Below are positions 34,864-44,571 of a stretch of 64,000 bases of DNA, piece after piece; the stretch's first letter is position 1; every line of letters begins with the position of its first letter. Under the pieces are notes generated by a model. The model did no database searches. It was not told the origin of the DNA and was given only the letters and a program-made list of their open reading frames with translations. Source of the DNA: Cephalopachus bancanus (Eukaryota > Chordata > Mammalia > Primates > Tarsiidae); the NCBI GenBank assembly GCA_027257055.1, contig JAPVLO010000323.1:1-64000 (forward strand). The letters run 5' to 3'. Both the position numbers and the translations under genes were made by a program.

Positions 34864-35155
34864 TTTTTTTTTTTTTTTGAGTTGGAGTCTCACTCTGTCA
34901 CCGAGACTGGAGTGCAGTGGCCGCTCCCGGCCACCGCAGCCTCCACCTGCTGGGCTCCGGCGATCCTTCCGCCTCAGCCTTCCGAGTAGCCGGAAATACA
35001 GGCATGCGCTACCACGCCCGGCTGATTTTTTGATTTATTGTAGAGATGAGGTCTCGCCAAGTTGCCTGGGCGGGTCTTGAACCTGTGGGCTCAGGCAATC
35101 CACTCACCTTAGCCTTCCAAAGCGTGGGATTACAGGCTGAGCCACTGAGCCTGGC
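34864..35155 (-). mobile_element. Alu, type B
   Basis: Complete dimer ending GAGCCTGGCT. Confidence 0.94.
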
Positions 35156-35234
35156 TGTGTTCCTAAATATTAAATATAATTTTTATTAAGTATGTTGCAT
35201 AACAAATCTATTTTGTACCATGTCTTAAAAGTTG

Positions 35235-35525
35235 TTTTTTTTTTTTGAGTCAGAGTTTACTCTGTCACCCAGGCTGGAGTGCAGTGGCATGCTCACGGCC
35301 ACCACAACTTTGACCTGCTGGGCTCAGGCGATCCTTCTGCCTCAGCCTTTCAAGTAGCTGGAACTACAGGCGCGCACCACCACACCTGGCTAAGTTTTTG
35401 ATTTACTGTAGAGATGAGGTCCCACCAAGTTGCCCAGGCTGGTCTCGAACCCTGGGCTCAGACAATCCTCTTGCCTCCATCTCCCAAAGTGCTGGGATTA
35501 CAGGCATAAACCACCACACTTAGCC
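35235..35525 (-). mobile_element. Alu, type A
   Basis: GAGTCAGAGTTTACTCTGTC start; ends CACACTTAGCC. Confidence 0.92.
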
Positions 35526-35654
35526 AAGAGATTTTAACTATGATTTTGAGATCTTTATTGTCTATTTTCTTATCACACCCATTCCCTGGTAAATTGAGAG
35601 TTGATTATAACTTTTTGTCTAGTTCTTTCATTGAACTATAAAAGGTCTTTATTA

Positions 35655-35903
35655 TTTTTTTTTTTTGATTTTTGGAGTCTCACTCTGTCGCCTCGACCTG
35701 CTGGGCTCCGGCGATCCTTCCGCCTCAGCCTTCCAAGTAGCTGGAACTACAGGCATGAGCTACCATGCCCGGCTGATTTTTTGATTTATTGTAGAGATGA
35801 GGTCTCGCTGCCCAGGCGGGTCTCGAACCCGTGGGCTCAGTCAGTCCACTCACCTCAGCCTCCCAAAGGCGTGGAATTACAGGCTGAGCCACCAAGCCCG
35901 GCG
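35655..35903 (-). mobile_element. Alu, type C, internal deletion
   Basis: About 45 bases of the right arm are missing (CTCTGTCGCC joins CTCGACCTGC). Confidence 0.93.
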
Positions 35904-35929
35904 TAAAAGGTCCTTATTCATTTAACACT

Positions 35930-36040
35930 ATCTATCTGCAAGAAACATCTGTCTTGTCTTTTTCTGATGGTGCCTAGTACAGTATCTTGCATGGAATAAG
36001 CAATCAGCGAATACTGGTTGAATGGAATGGAATTAGTTAT
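35930..36040 (+). repeat. MIR/L2 3' end
   Basis: GTGCCTAGTACAGTATCTTG and ATACTGGTTGAATGGAATGG. Confidence 0.6.
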
Positions 36041-36935
36041 TGCATACCTGCAATATGTAAGGCTCTAGGCTGGGGCCAGTGTGGAACAAAATATAAAACT
36101 TAGTTTCTGTTTATTTCATCTCTCTCTACTCAGAATACCCTTCCTACCCCCACTCCAATAAACAAACATACAGTTCCACAAAAGTGACCTTGCCTTACAG
36201 TTTTGGTATTTAGAGGTGGGTCCAGAACTAGTGGGGTCTTAAGTAAAATCCAAAACTTGATTTGACTTTATTACTAGAATAGTAGATTAACTAATGTTTC
36301 CTTTTTTCTTCTTACCTGGAATTAAAAACTATTGGCGTGAGAAAAATTATTTGTTTTTCTCCAACATTGAATTGCATTTCCTTTTTTAGTAAATCATTTG
36401 GGATCATAATTTACTTTTTACCTTTTCTTAGGTAATTCCATGCACTGAGAATAACGAATGATTTCATATACTGTGCTAATATGGTCAGATTTTGCCATAT
36501 TAACAGTAGCCAGGTCTTGCTTTTCCTTTGTCTATTTCTGTAAACGATTCTTCACTAGGTGTACTCATCAAAGCATCATTTTATTCACAGCGAGATGTGT
36601 TTTGTGAATTTTCTGCCAGGGTCAAACTGTTTTCCACATCTTGAGTTTCATCCTCAGCTGCAATTTCCTTTTTATGTCTTTAAGTATTTTGGCATTGAGC
36701 CACATAACTGGTCCTTGAATTTTTTCAGTCGCTTGCATTTTTTTCCTTTTTGCATTACCTTCTTCAAGCTTTCTGTCCTTGTGTTTTCTCCCACTCATAA
36801 ACAGTTTTTGAGATCTGTGATGTTGATTAAGAATTTCATCAACTATTACTACTTCTATAATTACTACTATTAGTTCTACAGCATTACAGTTCAGTTGCAC
36901 AGTTCTAGTATTAAAAAACAGCTTATTATTATTAT
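36041..36935. other. Unique AT-rich sequence
   Basis: A plus-strand frame at 36559-36873 and a minus-strand frame over the same bases are both F/Y/K-rich and have no coding support. Confidence 0.4.
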
Positions 36936-36939
36936 TATT

Positions 36940-37218
36940 ATTTTTGAGTTGGAGTCTCACTCTGTCACCGAGACTGGAGTGCAGTGGCTGCTCCCGGCCA
37001 CCGCAGCCTCGACCTGCTGGGCTCCGGCGATCCTTCCGCCTCAGCCTTCCCAGTAGCCGGAATTACAGGCGCGCGCTACCATGCCTGGCTAATTTTTGAT
37101 TTATTGTAGAGATGAGGTCTCGCTGCCCAGGTGGGTCTCGAACCCGTGGGCTCAGGCAATCCACCCACCTTAGCCTCCCAAAGGCGTGGGATTACAGGCT
37201 GAGCCACCAAGCCCGGCT
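36940..37218 (-). mobile_element. Alu, type C
   Basis: The tail has become a TTATTATTATTATT microsatellite; flanked by AACAGCTT. Confidence 0.94.
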
Positions 37219-37388
37219 AACAGCTTCATTATTAAAAAAACAATTCATGGCTGAATTCTGAGTGGTTTTACCTGCTCGTGGTATGATCTGTCTGTGTGTC
37301 AGTCGGTGGTGTACATTCACCATAGAGTTATTTTGTTGCTGACTGCTTTTGTAGTGCTATCATGTGAAAATTTCCATATTGCACAATG

Positions 37389-37657
37389 TTTTTTTTTTTT
37401 GAGTTGGAGTCTCACTCCATTGCCCAGATTGGAGTGCAGTGGCACCCCAGTGTCGACCTGCTGGGCTCAGCCTTTCAAGGAGCCAGAACTACAGGTACGC
37501 GCTACCACGCCCAGCTAATTTTTTTTCCCAATTTGTTGTAGAGATGAGGTCTCGCCAAGTTGCCCAGGCTGTTTTTGAACCTGAGGGCTCAGGCAATCTC
37601 CTCATCTCAGCCTCCCAAAGTGTTGGTATTACAGGCTTGAGCCACCATGCCTGACCT
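37389..37657 (-). mobile_element. Alu, type A, internal deletion
   Basis: Flanked by GCACAATGTTTTT; the right arm lacks the GGCGATCC.TCCGCC segment. Confidence 0.92.
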
Positions 37658-37819
37658 GCACAATGTTTTTATTTATTGTAATTCTGATAGTAAACTGAGA
37701 ATGTCCAATTTTAATGGATCTGCAGACGAAATGATCCAAAGATCACTCATTGACTGAAAATGTATACACATTTATATTTTATAGTTTACTCATTTGAGTG
37801 AATGAAAAAGGAAGATTTA

Positions 37820-37965
37820 AATTTGAAAAAGCCCAAAGAGCTGTGTGACTTAGAGAAAATTACCTAACCTCTCTTTCGCTCATTAGGTTGTAACAAAATT
37901 GAACAAGTTAGAACAATATTTGTTTATAGTAAGCACTCAAAAGTATTAGTTCTTATTGTGAAGTA
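37820..37965 (+). repeat. MIR
   Basis: AGCTGTGTGACTTAGAGAAA, ATTACCTAACCTCTCTTTCG and TAGTAAGCACTCAAAAG follow MIR order. Confidence 0.8.
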
Positions 37966-38161
37966 ATGAAGTCATTAGTGTAAGCACGTAGTCAAATATC
38001 TGTTGTTTGGAATCCATGTTTGTGGCTGAAGGCACTGCCCTGTAGGAAAGAGTAAAACACATGCAATTTAAGTGTATTCCTCTGAATGCCAACATCTTGA
38101 GGGTTTGGAGGAGCACAGTTTTTGATAGCTGCTCAACTGATAACTTTTATATTAAAAAAAA

Positions 38162-38418
38162 ATTTTTTTTGGTTGGTGTCTCACTCTGTCACCCAGGCTG
38201 GAGTGCAGTGGCACACTTGGAGGGCTCCTTCTGCCTCAGCCCCTCCAGGTAGCTGAAACCACAGGCACGTGTCATCACGTCAGGCTATTTTGATTTATTG
38301 TAGACACAAGGTCTCCCCAAGTTGTCCAGGGTGGTCTTGAAACCCTGGACTCAGGCAACACTCGCGCCTCGGCCTCCCAAAGTGCTGGGATTACAGGCTT
38401 GAGCCACTGTACCCGGAT
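38162..38418 (-). mobile_element. Alu, type A, internal deletion
   Basis: The right arm is shortened (GGCACACTTGGAGGGCTCC). Confidence 0.9.
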
Positions 38419-38609
38419 TGTATTTTTAAAATTTTTAGCGAGTAAACAGAGTTCCATAGAAGTCAAAGGATTAAGACAGGACTAGGCGATTCCTCAGGAA
38501 CTTTTAGTTCATCTTACATATGCTAGCAGCTTGCTTGCTCAGTGCAAAAGCCAAAGGAATGGCCCCTCATCCTGCCCTCAGGATTCTGTAATACATGCTT
38601 GTTAAAAAA

Positions 38610-38879
38610 GACAATAAAGGCCAGGCGAGGTGGCTCAATCTTGTTCGAGATTGAGCCCAGGGGTTCGAGACCAGCCTGGGTAACATCGTGGGACCTCGTC
38701 TCTACAGTAAATTTTTAAAAAGTAGCCAGGATTAGTTCCAGCTACTTGGAAGTCCGAGGCGGAAGGATCGCCAGAGCCCAGCAGGTCGAGGCTGCGGTGG
38801 CCGGGAGCGTGTCACCGCACTCCAGCCTGGGCGACAGAGTGAGACTCCGACTCAAAAAAAGAAAAAAAAGGAAAAAAAG
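38610..38879 (+). mobile_element. Alu, type A/B with fold-back deletion
   Basis: Much of the left arm is replaced by GGCTCAATCT-TGTTCG-AGATTGAGCC, a perfect 10-base inverted repeat. The last Alu before the CpG island. Confidence 0.9.
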
Positions 38880-39278
38880 GACAATTTCCAGGACCCTTGG
38901 GGATCTACTGATTCTCCAAAGGGTCAACAAGATGACATCAACTCGGGAGAACCATGCCACGTTCGGTGATGCCGGGAGAAAGCATCCTCAGGAGTCAGTC
39001 TGGGGCAAACCAGGGCACCTTTTAGGGGCAGGCTGTCCGGGCAACTGCGATGCCACGCTTGATGCTCTTCCTGGCCCCCAAGCACCCCCCAACGACGGTC
39101 CCCCGAGACCTTCCCTCTGCCATCGCTCCCCGGCTGCGACCGGCAGAGGCTGCATTCCTCAGCCGCCTCCCTCGACGGCGTTGGGGAGAGAGGCGATCCA
39201 GGACTGCCACCGGGGCCTGCTCTCCCTTCAAGGGCCTGGGCATGCCTAGCGCTCGGGTCTTGCAGAGTTTGGGCACCA

Positions 39279-39288
39279 CCATATTTGG
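39279..39288 (+). promoter_or_regulatory. CArG box (SRF site)
   Basis: CCATATTTGG is an exact CC(A/T)6GG match. It is an AT-rich island within otherwise GC-rich sequence about 570 bases upstream of the ATG, a plausible distance for a serum response element. Binding is inferred. Confidence 0.5.
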
Positions 39289-39304
39289 AGCGTGCCTACT
39301 TTGG

Positions 39305-39312
39305 GGCGGGAA
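39305..39312 (+). promoter_or_regulatory. E2F-type core
   Basis: GGCGGGAA lies 17 bases downstream of the CArG box. The match is short, so confidence rests on its promoter position. Confidence 0.35.
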
Positions 39313-39494
39313 CCTCCTCGCGAGCGGTGAGGTCAGCGCCGGGGGAGGCGACCTTGTTTGGTCCCTGGCACCCGCGCGTGGCGGGGGCTTTGCGGCCGCG
39401 GGCCCCGCGGGTCGAGTCGGCCCGGGCGCTCCCCCAGCGCGCGGCCGCCCGGCAGCTCCGCGCCGGCCACCCCCGCGGCCCGCGGGCCGGCAGA

Positions 39495-39503
39495 GGCGGG
39501 AAA
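39495..39503 (+). promoter_or_regulatory. Second E2F-type core
   Basis: GGCGGGAAA, a second copy of the E2F-type core, lies next to the NRF1-like site. Confidence 0.35.
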
Positions 39504-39508
39504 GCGGC

Positions 39509-39518
39509 GCGCCTGCGC
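39509..39518 (+). promoter_or_regulatory. NRF1-like site
   Basis: GCGCCTGCGC differs by one base from the palindromic NRF1 core GCGCATGCGC. Confidence 0.35.
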
Positions 39519-39848
39519 CGTGGGAACCGGGGCCGGCGGCGAAAAGCGGGGAGCGGAGGGGGGCCGTCGGAGCCGAGGAGCGTACAGAGCGGCGCGTGAC
39601 GCGGGGACGCCGCGCGCTCCCAACGTCGCCCCGGTTTGACGCACACGGCACCAAACTGTGAGTTTCAGGGGGCGATTCGGGCGGGTTCGCTGGGCCCGAG
39701 TGGGTCTCGGGCCTCTGGGCGTGCGGCGGCGGCGGGACTGAGGGTGGCGGCCGAGGCCGGGGCACCCGGCCTCCGGCGCTCGGGCCCGGGCAGCGACGCC
39801 TTAGGCTGGGTCCCAACCATCCAAAGGACGCATTTTGCCGCACAGGCT

Positions 39849-39859
39849 AAGATGGCGGC
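39849..39859 (+). promoter_or_regulatory. YY1 site over the start codon
   Basis: AAGATGGCGGC matches the YY1 consensus and contains the predicted ATG. YY1 motifs placed this way just downstream of the transcription start are a known feature of TATA-less mammalian promoters, and they support a + strand promoter here. Confidence 0.65.
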
Positions 39860-39957
39860 GGCGGCCGAGGAGGCGGAGTTGGTGCTGCACAAGGAGCCCG
39901 GGCCCCAGGTTCGGGGAGGCGGCGGCCGCGGCGGTCGCGGGGGCCGCGGAGCCGGAG
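39852..39957 (+). CDS. First coding exon of an unidentified RG/RGG-rich protein
   Basis: The ATG at 39852 has A at -3 and G at +4, a strong Kozak context, and is the first in-frame ATG in the CpG island after position 39636. The exon reads 35 codons plus one base: an acidic/alanine-rich start (MAAAAEEAELVLHKEPGPQV) followed by a glycine-arginine tract with Arg at residues 21, 26, 29 and 32. RG/RGG tracts in general bind RNA and are arginine-methylation substrates; that role is inferred for this protein. The exon ends GCCGGAG before GTGAGC, a good donor, in phase 1. Phase and reading frame match the exon at 40981. I do not recognise the gene. The RG tract is GC-driven and could be exaggerated in this species. 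Confidence 0.72.
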
Positions 39958-40980
39958 GTGAGCGGCGGCCGCCGCCGCGGGGCGGGACTCGGCGGGGGAC
40001 GGCGCGGGGGGCGGGGAGGCTTTCCGGACACAAAGGGGCCGAGCCGGGCACTCGACTTGGGGGTTTTGTTTAGTCACATGAAGCCGAGCAGCCAGTGAGC
40101 GGTAGGGGGAAGGGGCCGGATCGGGCGGCTCGGGGAGCCCGGCGGTCGCCATTGCCGGGCCCTGGGTAACGGGGCGGGCCGGGAGCGCGTCCCGGCCCGG
40201 TCGTCCAGGCTGCTGGGGCTCGGCCCGGAGCGCCGGCCGGCCGGCTCGGGCGTCGCGGCTGCACACACCCCTCCCCGCGCCCGGGACGGGGCCGCCTAGC
40301 CCTCCCCCGCCTCCCCTCCCTTCCCCTCCCCCGCCATCCGCCGGACCTTGTGCCGCTAGGTGCCCGGGAAGTAGCCGCAAGAGGTAAATGACTCGCCGCG
40401 TCGGGTCGCCAGGGGCTCGGTGGGTGTCCAGCTAAAGCTTTTTGCCTCCCCAGGTCTGGGCCCCTGGCCTTTGTGTCCCCGGGAGCTTCCTCTCTGCCCG
40501 AGCAAAGCAGGTGTGCTCCACTTCTGCCGGGAACCCGAAGAAGCGTGGTCCCAGCCCCTTGTCGGTGATTGGAAACGTAGGTGGTGGAGCTAAAGGTTTC
40601 TGGTTGCCAACTTGCACCGACGACTCTCTCTCTTCTTGTGGGATCCTTCTGTGGTTTAGCAGCCTAGCGGACAAGTTTTCTTGAACTGCTTTGAGTCGCG
40701 TTGCCTTGGACCTAGCTGTTCTGAAACTTTTGTGTTGCGACTTCAGATTCCGTGTGCTCATCCCGCTCAGCGAGGGGCCTGGATGATGGTCCCGTCTCGT
40801 ACACAAGTTCGTACTGTCAATAGAAGTAGCAACATACCGTGGTCTGTGATGTCCAGTCCTGACTAAATGTCACGCTTGCTGCATCTGGGTGATAGTTGAG
40901 ATTGGCCTTCGTCCTCCCTGCGGTCGTTTGCTTTAGTGCACTGTTTTTGGTGTGTTTTTTTTTTTTGTCCCACGAGATAG
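39958..40980 (+). other. Predicted intron 1
   Basis: Bounded by GTGAGC and a T-rich AG. The first half is the tail of the CpG island; the second half falls to ordinary composition. It contains no Alu. A second donor-like GAG/GTAAAT at 40383-40389 could serve a longer or alternative first exon. Confidence 0.6.
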
Positions 40981-41060
40981 GAAAGGATGTATTTCAAAAA
41001 GATAGACAACTGAAGCCCCTCAAAGAAAGGAAACCTGACTATTTGCCCTCAGTACCGTGT
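40981..41060 (+). CDS. Second coding exon of the same unidentified gene
   Basis: A run of 12 T followed by GTCCCACGAGATAG forms a good acceptor, and TGT before GTAAGT is a near-perfect donor. The exon is 80 bases. Its first two bases complete a Gly codon with the last base of the 39852-39957 exon, then 26 codons follow and it ends in phase 0. The peptide begins GKDVFQKDRQLKPLKERK and ends PDYLPSVPC, a lysine-rich basic stretch. The implied intron is 1023 bases. No stop occurs in the joined frame. Seen directly: the splice signals, the phase match and the open frame. Inferred: that it is expressed. No further exon was found with confidence before 64000, so the protein is incomplete. Confidence 0.68.
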
Positions 41061-41227
41061 GTAAGTATCCAGGGAATTTGATGGCAGCAAGTTTGCATTT
41101 TGGTAGGTGTGCTAAGAAAAAGAACTGGTTTTTATATGCTTATAATTTAGCTTAGACATTTTAATAGGTGAAAGATACAGTGGTATGTATATTGCTGTTA
41201 AAGTCACGATGATGTAAGTCCTAACCG

Positions 41228-41516
41228 TTTTTTTTGAGTCGGAGTCTCTCTCTGTCGCCCAGGCTGGAGTGCAGTGGGACGCTCACGGCCACCACAGCCT
41301 CGACCTGCGGGGCTCAGGCAATCCTTCCGCCTCAACCTTTCAAGTAGCTGGAATTACAGGCGTGCGCCACCAGGCCCGGCTAATATTTTGATTTTATTGT
41401 AGAGAGAGGGCTCGCCAGTTTGCCCAGGTTGGTCTCGAACTCGTGAGCTCAGGCAGTCCTCTCCCCCTCGGCCTCCCAAAGTGCTGGGATTATAGACTTG
41501 TGCCACCGTGCCGGCC
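41228..41516 (-). mobile_element. Alu, type A
   Basis: GAGTCGGAGTCTCTCTCTGT start. The only Alu between 38880 and 44270. Confidence 0.93.
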
Positions 41517-44272
41517 AGTACTAGCCTTTTTAACAGAATAAAGTTATACTGCGCTGTCATCATACTTTGTGTTGGTACTAACTAGTGGAATGCAAAATTT
41601 TGAAGCAGCAAATGTTTTGGGTTTGCCATTAGCAACACAAATTACTGTATGTATATCTCTGTTTCCCCAGATTGAAATTTGAACTTTTCAACATTACTTG
41701 AAACTTTCATTTTGTTTGTTTTCAGATATTTATTTTTCCTTTTTTTAGCTTTTCTTCTAATAGAGAACAGTCTTGTTGCGTTAGTGAATAGGAGCTATGT
41801 TAACACTACCAAAATGTATTCCTGGATCATACACTTTTACAGTGGAATGAATTGCACTGTAAAAGTAGAGAACAACTACTCTTTTGCAGTATTGAAGACC
41901 AGGGATATTTAAGATAGTGATGAAGTGAAGATTGTCTTTCAACTTCCACCCCATTGCTGTTTTAATTTGTCGTATTGCTGGGATGAGAGGGTGAATATCT
42001 GTAACTAATAATAGATAAAAACCAAAACAGGGGAGTGTGTTACTGAGAATACTTGCTAATTATTGTGATATTCATGAGAACTTCTGTGACAAGTTAAGAA
42101 CTTATTTAATGTTATGTGGTGACTTAGTTTTTAAAATGACTTTGGAGAAACAAATTCAGATACAGAATACAGAAATTTCATGTAATTTCAGAGTATTGTT
42201 GCTTCTGAATTTTGAGATTTTTCCCAAAGCAGTCTTTACCCAGAAATTGAAAAATTAAAAAACAACTAAATAGTCTACTAAATAGTCATCAGCTACTTGG
42301 TAAACTTCTTGGGAAGTTTGAAATAACTGCCATTATTTCTAGTTATTACATAAAGACAAATGACATAGATGCTGAAAACAGTGGTGCTGCTGCCTTTTAT
42401 TTTGTAATAATGTTTTGGTTGGATAAATAAACACGCTGCTCAGAATACTCCTCTTGTTTAAAACAACTTAAAGACTACAGCTACTGAGTGGTAGCTCTGT
42501 GAGGTGTGTTAGAAAATGCAACAAGTTGTAAAATCATTTATAGTAGGGATCTCACAGTGATTTTTAACTTCCTTGGATGTCAAATTTAGCAAAAAAGTGC
42601 AATTGTTTCAAGGTTTTAAAGCTTTCTTGGGTCATTTAAGGCGCTTTTTACCTTACTGATTTTTCTGAGAAAGTTGATAAACTACTTCATGATTTTCAAC
42701 ACTTTGTAAATGAGTGGATTTAACTACACTTAAGTTTTGTGATAATTAGGGTTACTTTCAGGTTACTTATAAAGTGAGTCTGCCACCTGCAAACATTTTC
42801 ATTTTAATTTGTCATTCAAGTTGTAAGAGAGTTTTGGTTGAACTGAGACTGTCATGGGTAGCAGAAGGCGAAACGAGACTCGGGGAGGGTCAGTAGAAGT
42901 GGTGGGGAGAGCTGCAGTTTAAGAGAAAGGTCAGGTCTGGTTTTCCATCATCCATATCACTGTCAGTTGTTCAGGGCTACTTATTTAGACTTCTTTCTTA
43001 GAATGTGATTCTGGAAGGAAAAGAGTGAATCTTATTCTTGTGGGAATGCTTTTCTTGGGACTGTTTTTCAGTCAGCTCTTTAAGGCAATTGTAGCTTCTG
43101 ACAAACGTAGAAATTGGCATGTTGAAGTATCAAGCCCTAATTTTGCTGAGCACTGGCTTTAGCAGTTATTTAAAAAAGTGTTTAAAAAATGCTTGAGATG
43201 GAGAACCTTGCAAAATAAGACATAAGAATGAAGGGTGGATACTATAACACTTTGGATACATATTCAAATGAGCCTTAAGTGTTTTTACATTTGTTATTAA
43301 TCCCTCTGATATAGAGAATGTCTATTGTGTACATAAAGAGTCTGTAAATATTAAAGTTATGAGGTGTAGTGTTGATTGAAGCAGTTCTAGAAGTGGTGCT
43401 TTTCACTCAGGTTTGTTAAAGGGGAATAGGTAGCTGCTGCTAATAATGCAAACCATTTATACCATTGAGTTTTGAGAGATTTGACAATCATCCAACTGAT
43501 GCTAGCACTAGCTCACCCTGCTGGGTGGCTGAAGTATTTCTCCTCTTCCCCTCCTAAAAGCAAATGTGCAGATCACAGGAGACCTGGAGGTTGGTCTGGG
43601 GTAGAACACCAAATTCAAGTCAGTCTTTCTTTAGGGAGACAAAGTTCCCTTGACAAAGGTGTTTTCTCATCTCTAAGGCCTCAGTTGCTGCACTCTCTAC
43701 CTTTTTTCCTCAGATCTGCCAAGTTGACCTGTGGAGTTAGTATCCTTTTTGGAACTTAACTGGGAACTCATAGGTGATTATGGAGAGTTAGTATGGTTTT
43801 ATTCTTTTAAAGTCAAGATAAGAAATCCTTTGACAATTGAGAGACGTTAGGAAGAAAAAAAGTCCTGTGAGCTAACTTTCCAGGAGGAAAAAGCAGAGAA
43901 TTCAAGAGGAAGAGGAGGAGGAGCCTGCCAGCGCCGAAGCAGTGGCAGTGCACTCATCTCCTGGATGGGGGGAAGTGAGACTGGATGAAGGTTAAAGTTT
44001 CTAAGCCATTTCCTTTCCTCTCTCCCTGTACTACTCTTTGCCCTACCCCTTCTGTCTGCAAGCTGTTGCCTTCTCATTTCATTTGAAATTCTCGGAACTG
44101 GGTCTTGTAAGCGAGAGTATAGATAAACGATTTGTTCCTTGACATTTAATTTTGGTCTAGATTATGGTAGAATTGAAGTTCATTAGAGTGATAAATACAA
44201 ATTTTATGTATTAAGCCTTTTGGCTTGTGTATCATTCAAGTTGCAAATGCAGCTTTAAAAAAACTTTCTATA
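41517..44272. other. Alu-free intronic sequence
   Basis: 2.7 kb of AT-rich unique DNA next to the promoter. Several short frames (41679-41912, 42037-42258, 43472-43759) have no paired splice sites in phase 0. Contains the hairpin at 41833-41866. Its freedom from repeats may reflect regulatory constraint. Confidence 0.45.
41833..41866. repeat. Perfect inverted repeat, 12-base arms
   Basis: ACTTTTACAGTG and CACTGTAAAAGT are exact complements separated by 10 bases. Confidence 0.95.
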
Positions 44273-44571
44273 GACCAGATGCAATGACTTACACCTGTAA
44301 TCCCAGCACTTTAAGAGGCAGAGATGGGAGTCCAGGGGTTTGAGACCAGCCTGGGCAACTTGGTGAGGCTTTGTATCTACAGTAAGTCAAAAAATTAACT
44401 GTGCGTGGTGGTGCACTCTTGTAGTTCCAGTTGTTTGGAAGGCTAAGGGGGAAGGATCACCTGAACCCAGCAGGTCGAGGCTGTGGTGGCTGTGAGCATG
44501 CCACTGCACCACTGCGCTCCAGCTTGGATGACAGAGTGAGACTCTTACTCAAAACAAACAAACAAAAACCA
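44273..44571 (+). mobile_element. Alu, type A
   Basis: Old diverged dimer; tail CAAACAAACAAAAACC. Confidence 0.92.

Larger units (their letters stand above)
39040..40440 (+). promoter_or_regulatory. CpG island with TATA-less promoter
   Basis: G+C and CpG rise abruptly here against an AT-rich, CpG-poor background, and the stretch contains no Alu. No TATA box is apparent. The island covers the first coding exon at 39852-39957 and the start of intron 1, as expected for a housekeeping-type promoter. Motifs visible by eye are a CArG box, two GGCGGGAA E2F-type cores, an NRF1-like site and a YY1 site at the start codon. The transcription start is not determined; it probably lies between about 39500 and 39850. 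Long open frames on both strands here are a by-product of the base composition. Confidence 0.9.

Noticed and set aside
39022..39843. 273-codon minus-strand ORF in the CpG island
   Set aside because: GC-rich, stop-poor DNA keeps several frames open at once here; no splice or start evidence. A divergent transcript is possible but not shown.
39636..39851. N-terminal extension of the first exon to 39636
   Set aside because: The upstream start is TTG, not ATG; the first in-frame ATG is 39852.
40442..40684. 80-codon ORF in intron 1
   Set aside because: Lies between the chosen donor and acceptor, with no phase-compatible splice pair.
43472..43759. 95-codon plus-strand ORF
   Set aside because: No acceptor/donor pair in phase 0 and ordinary composition.
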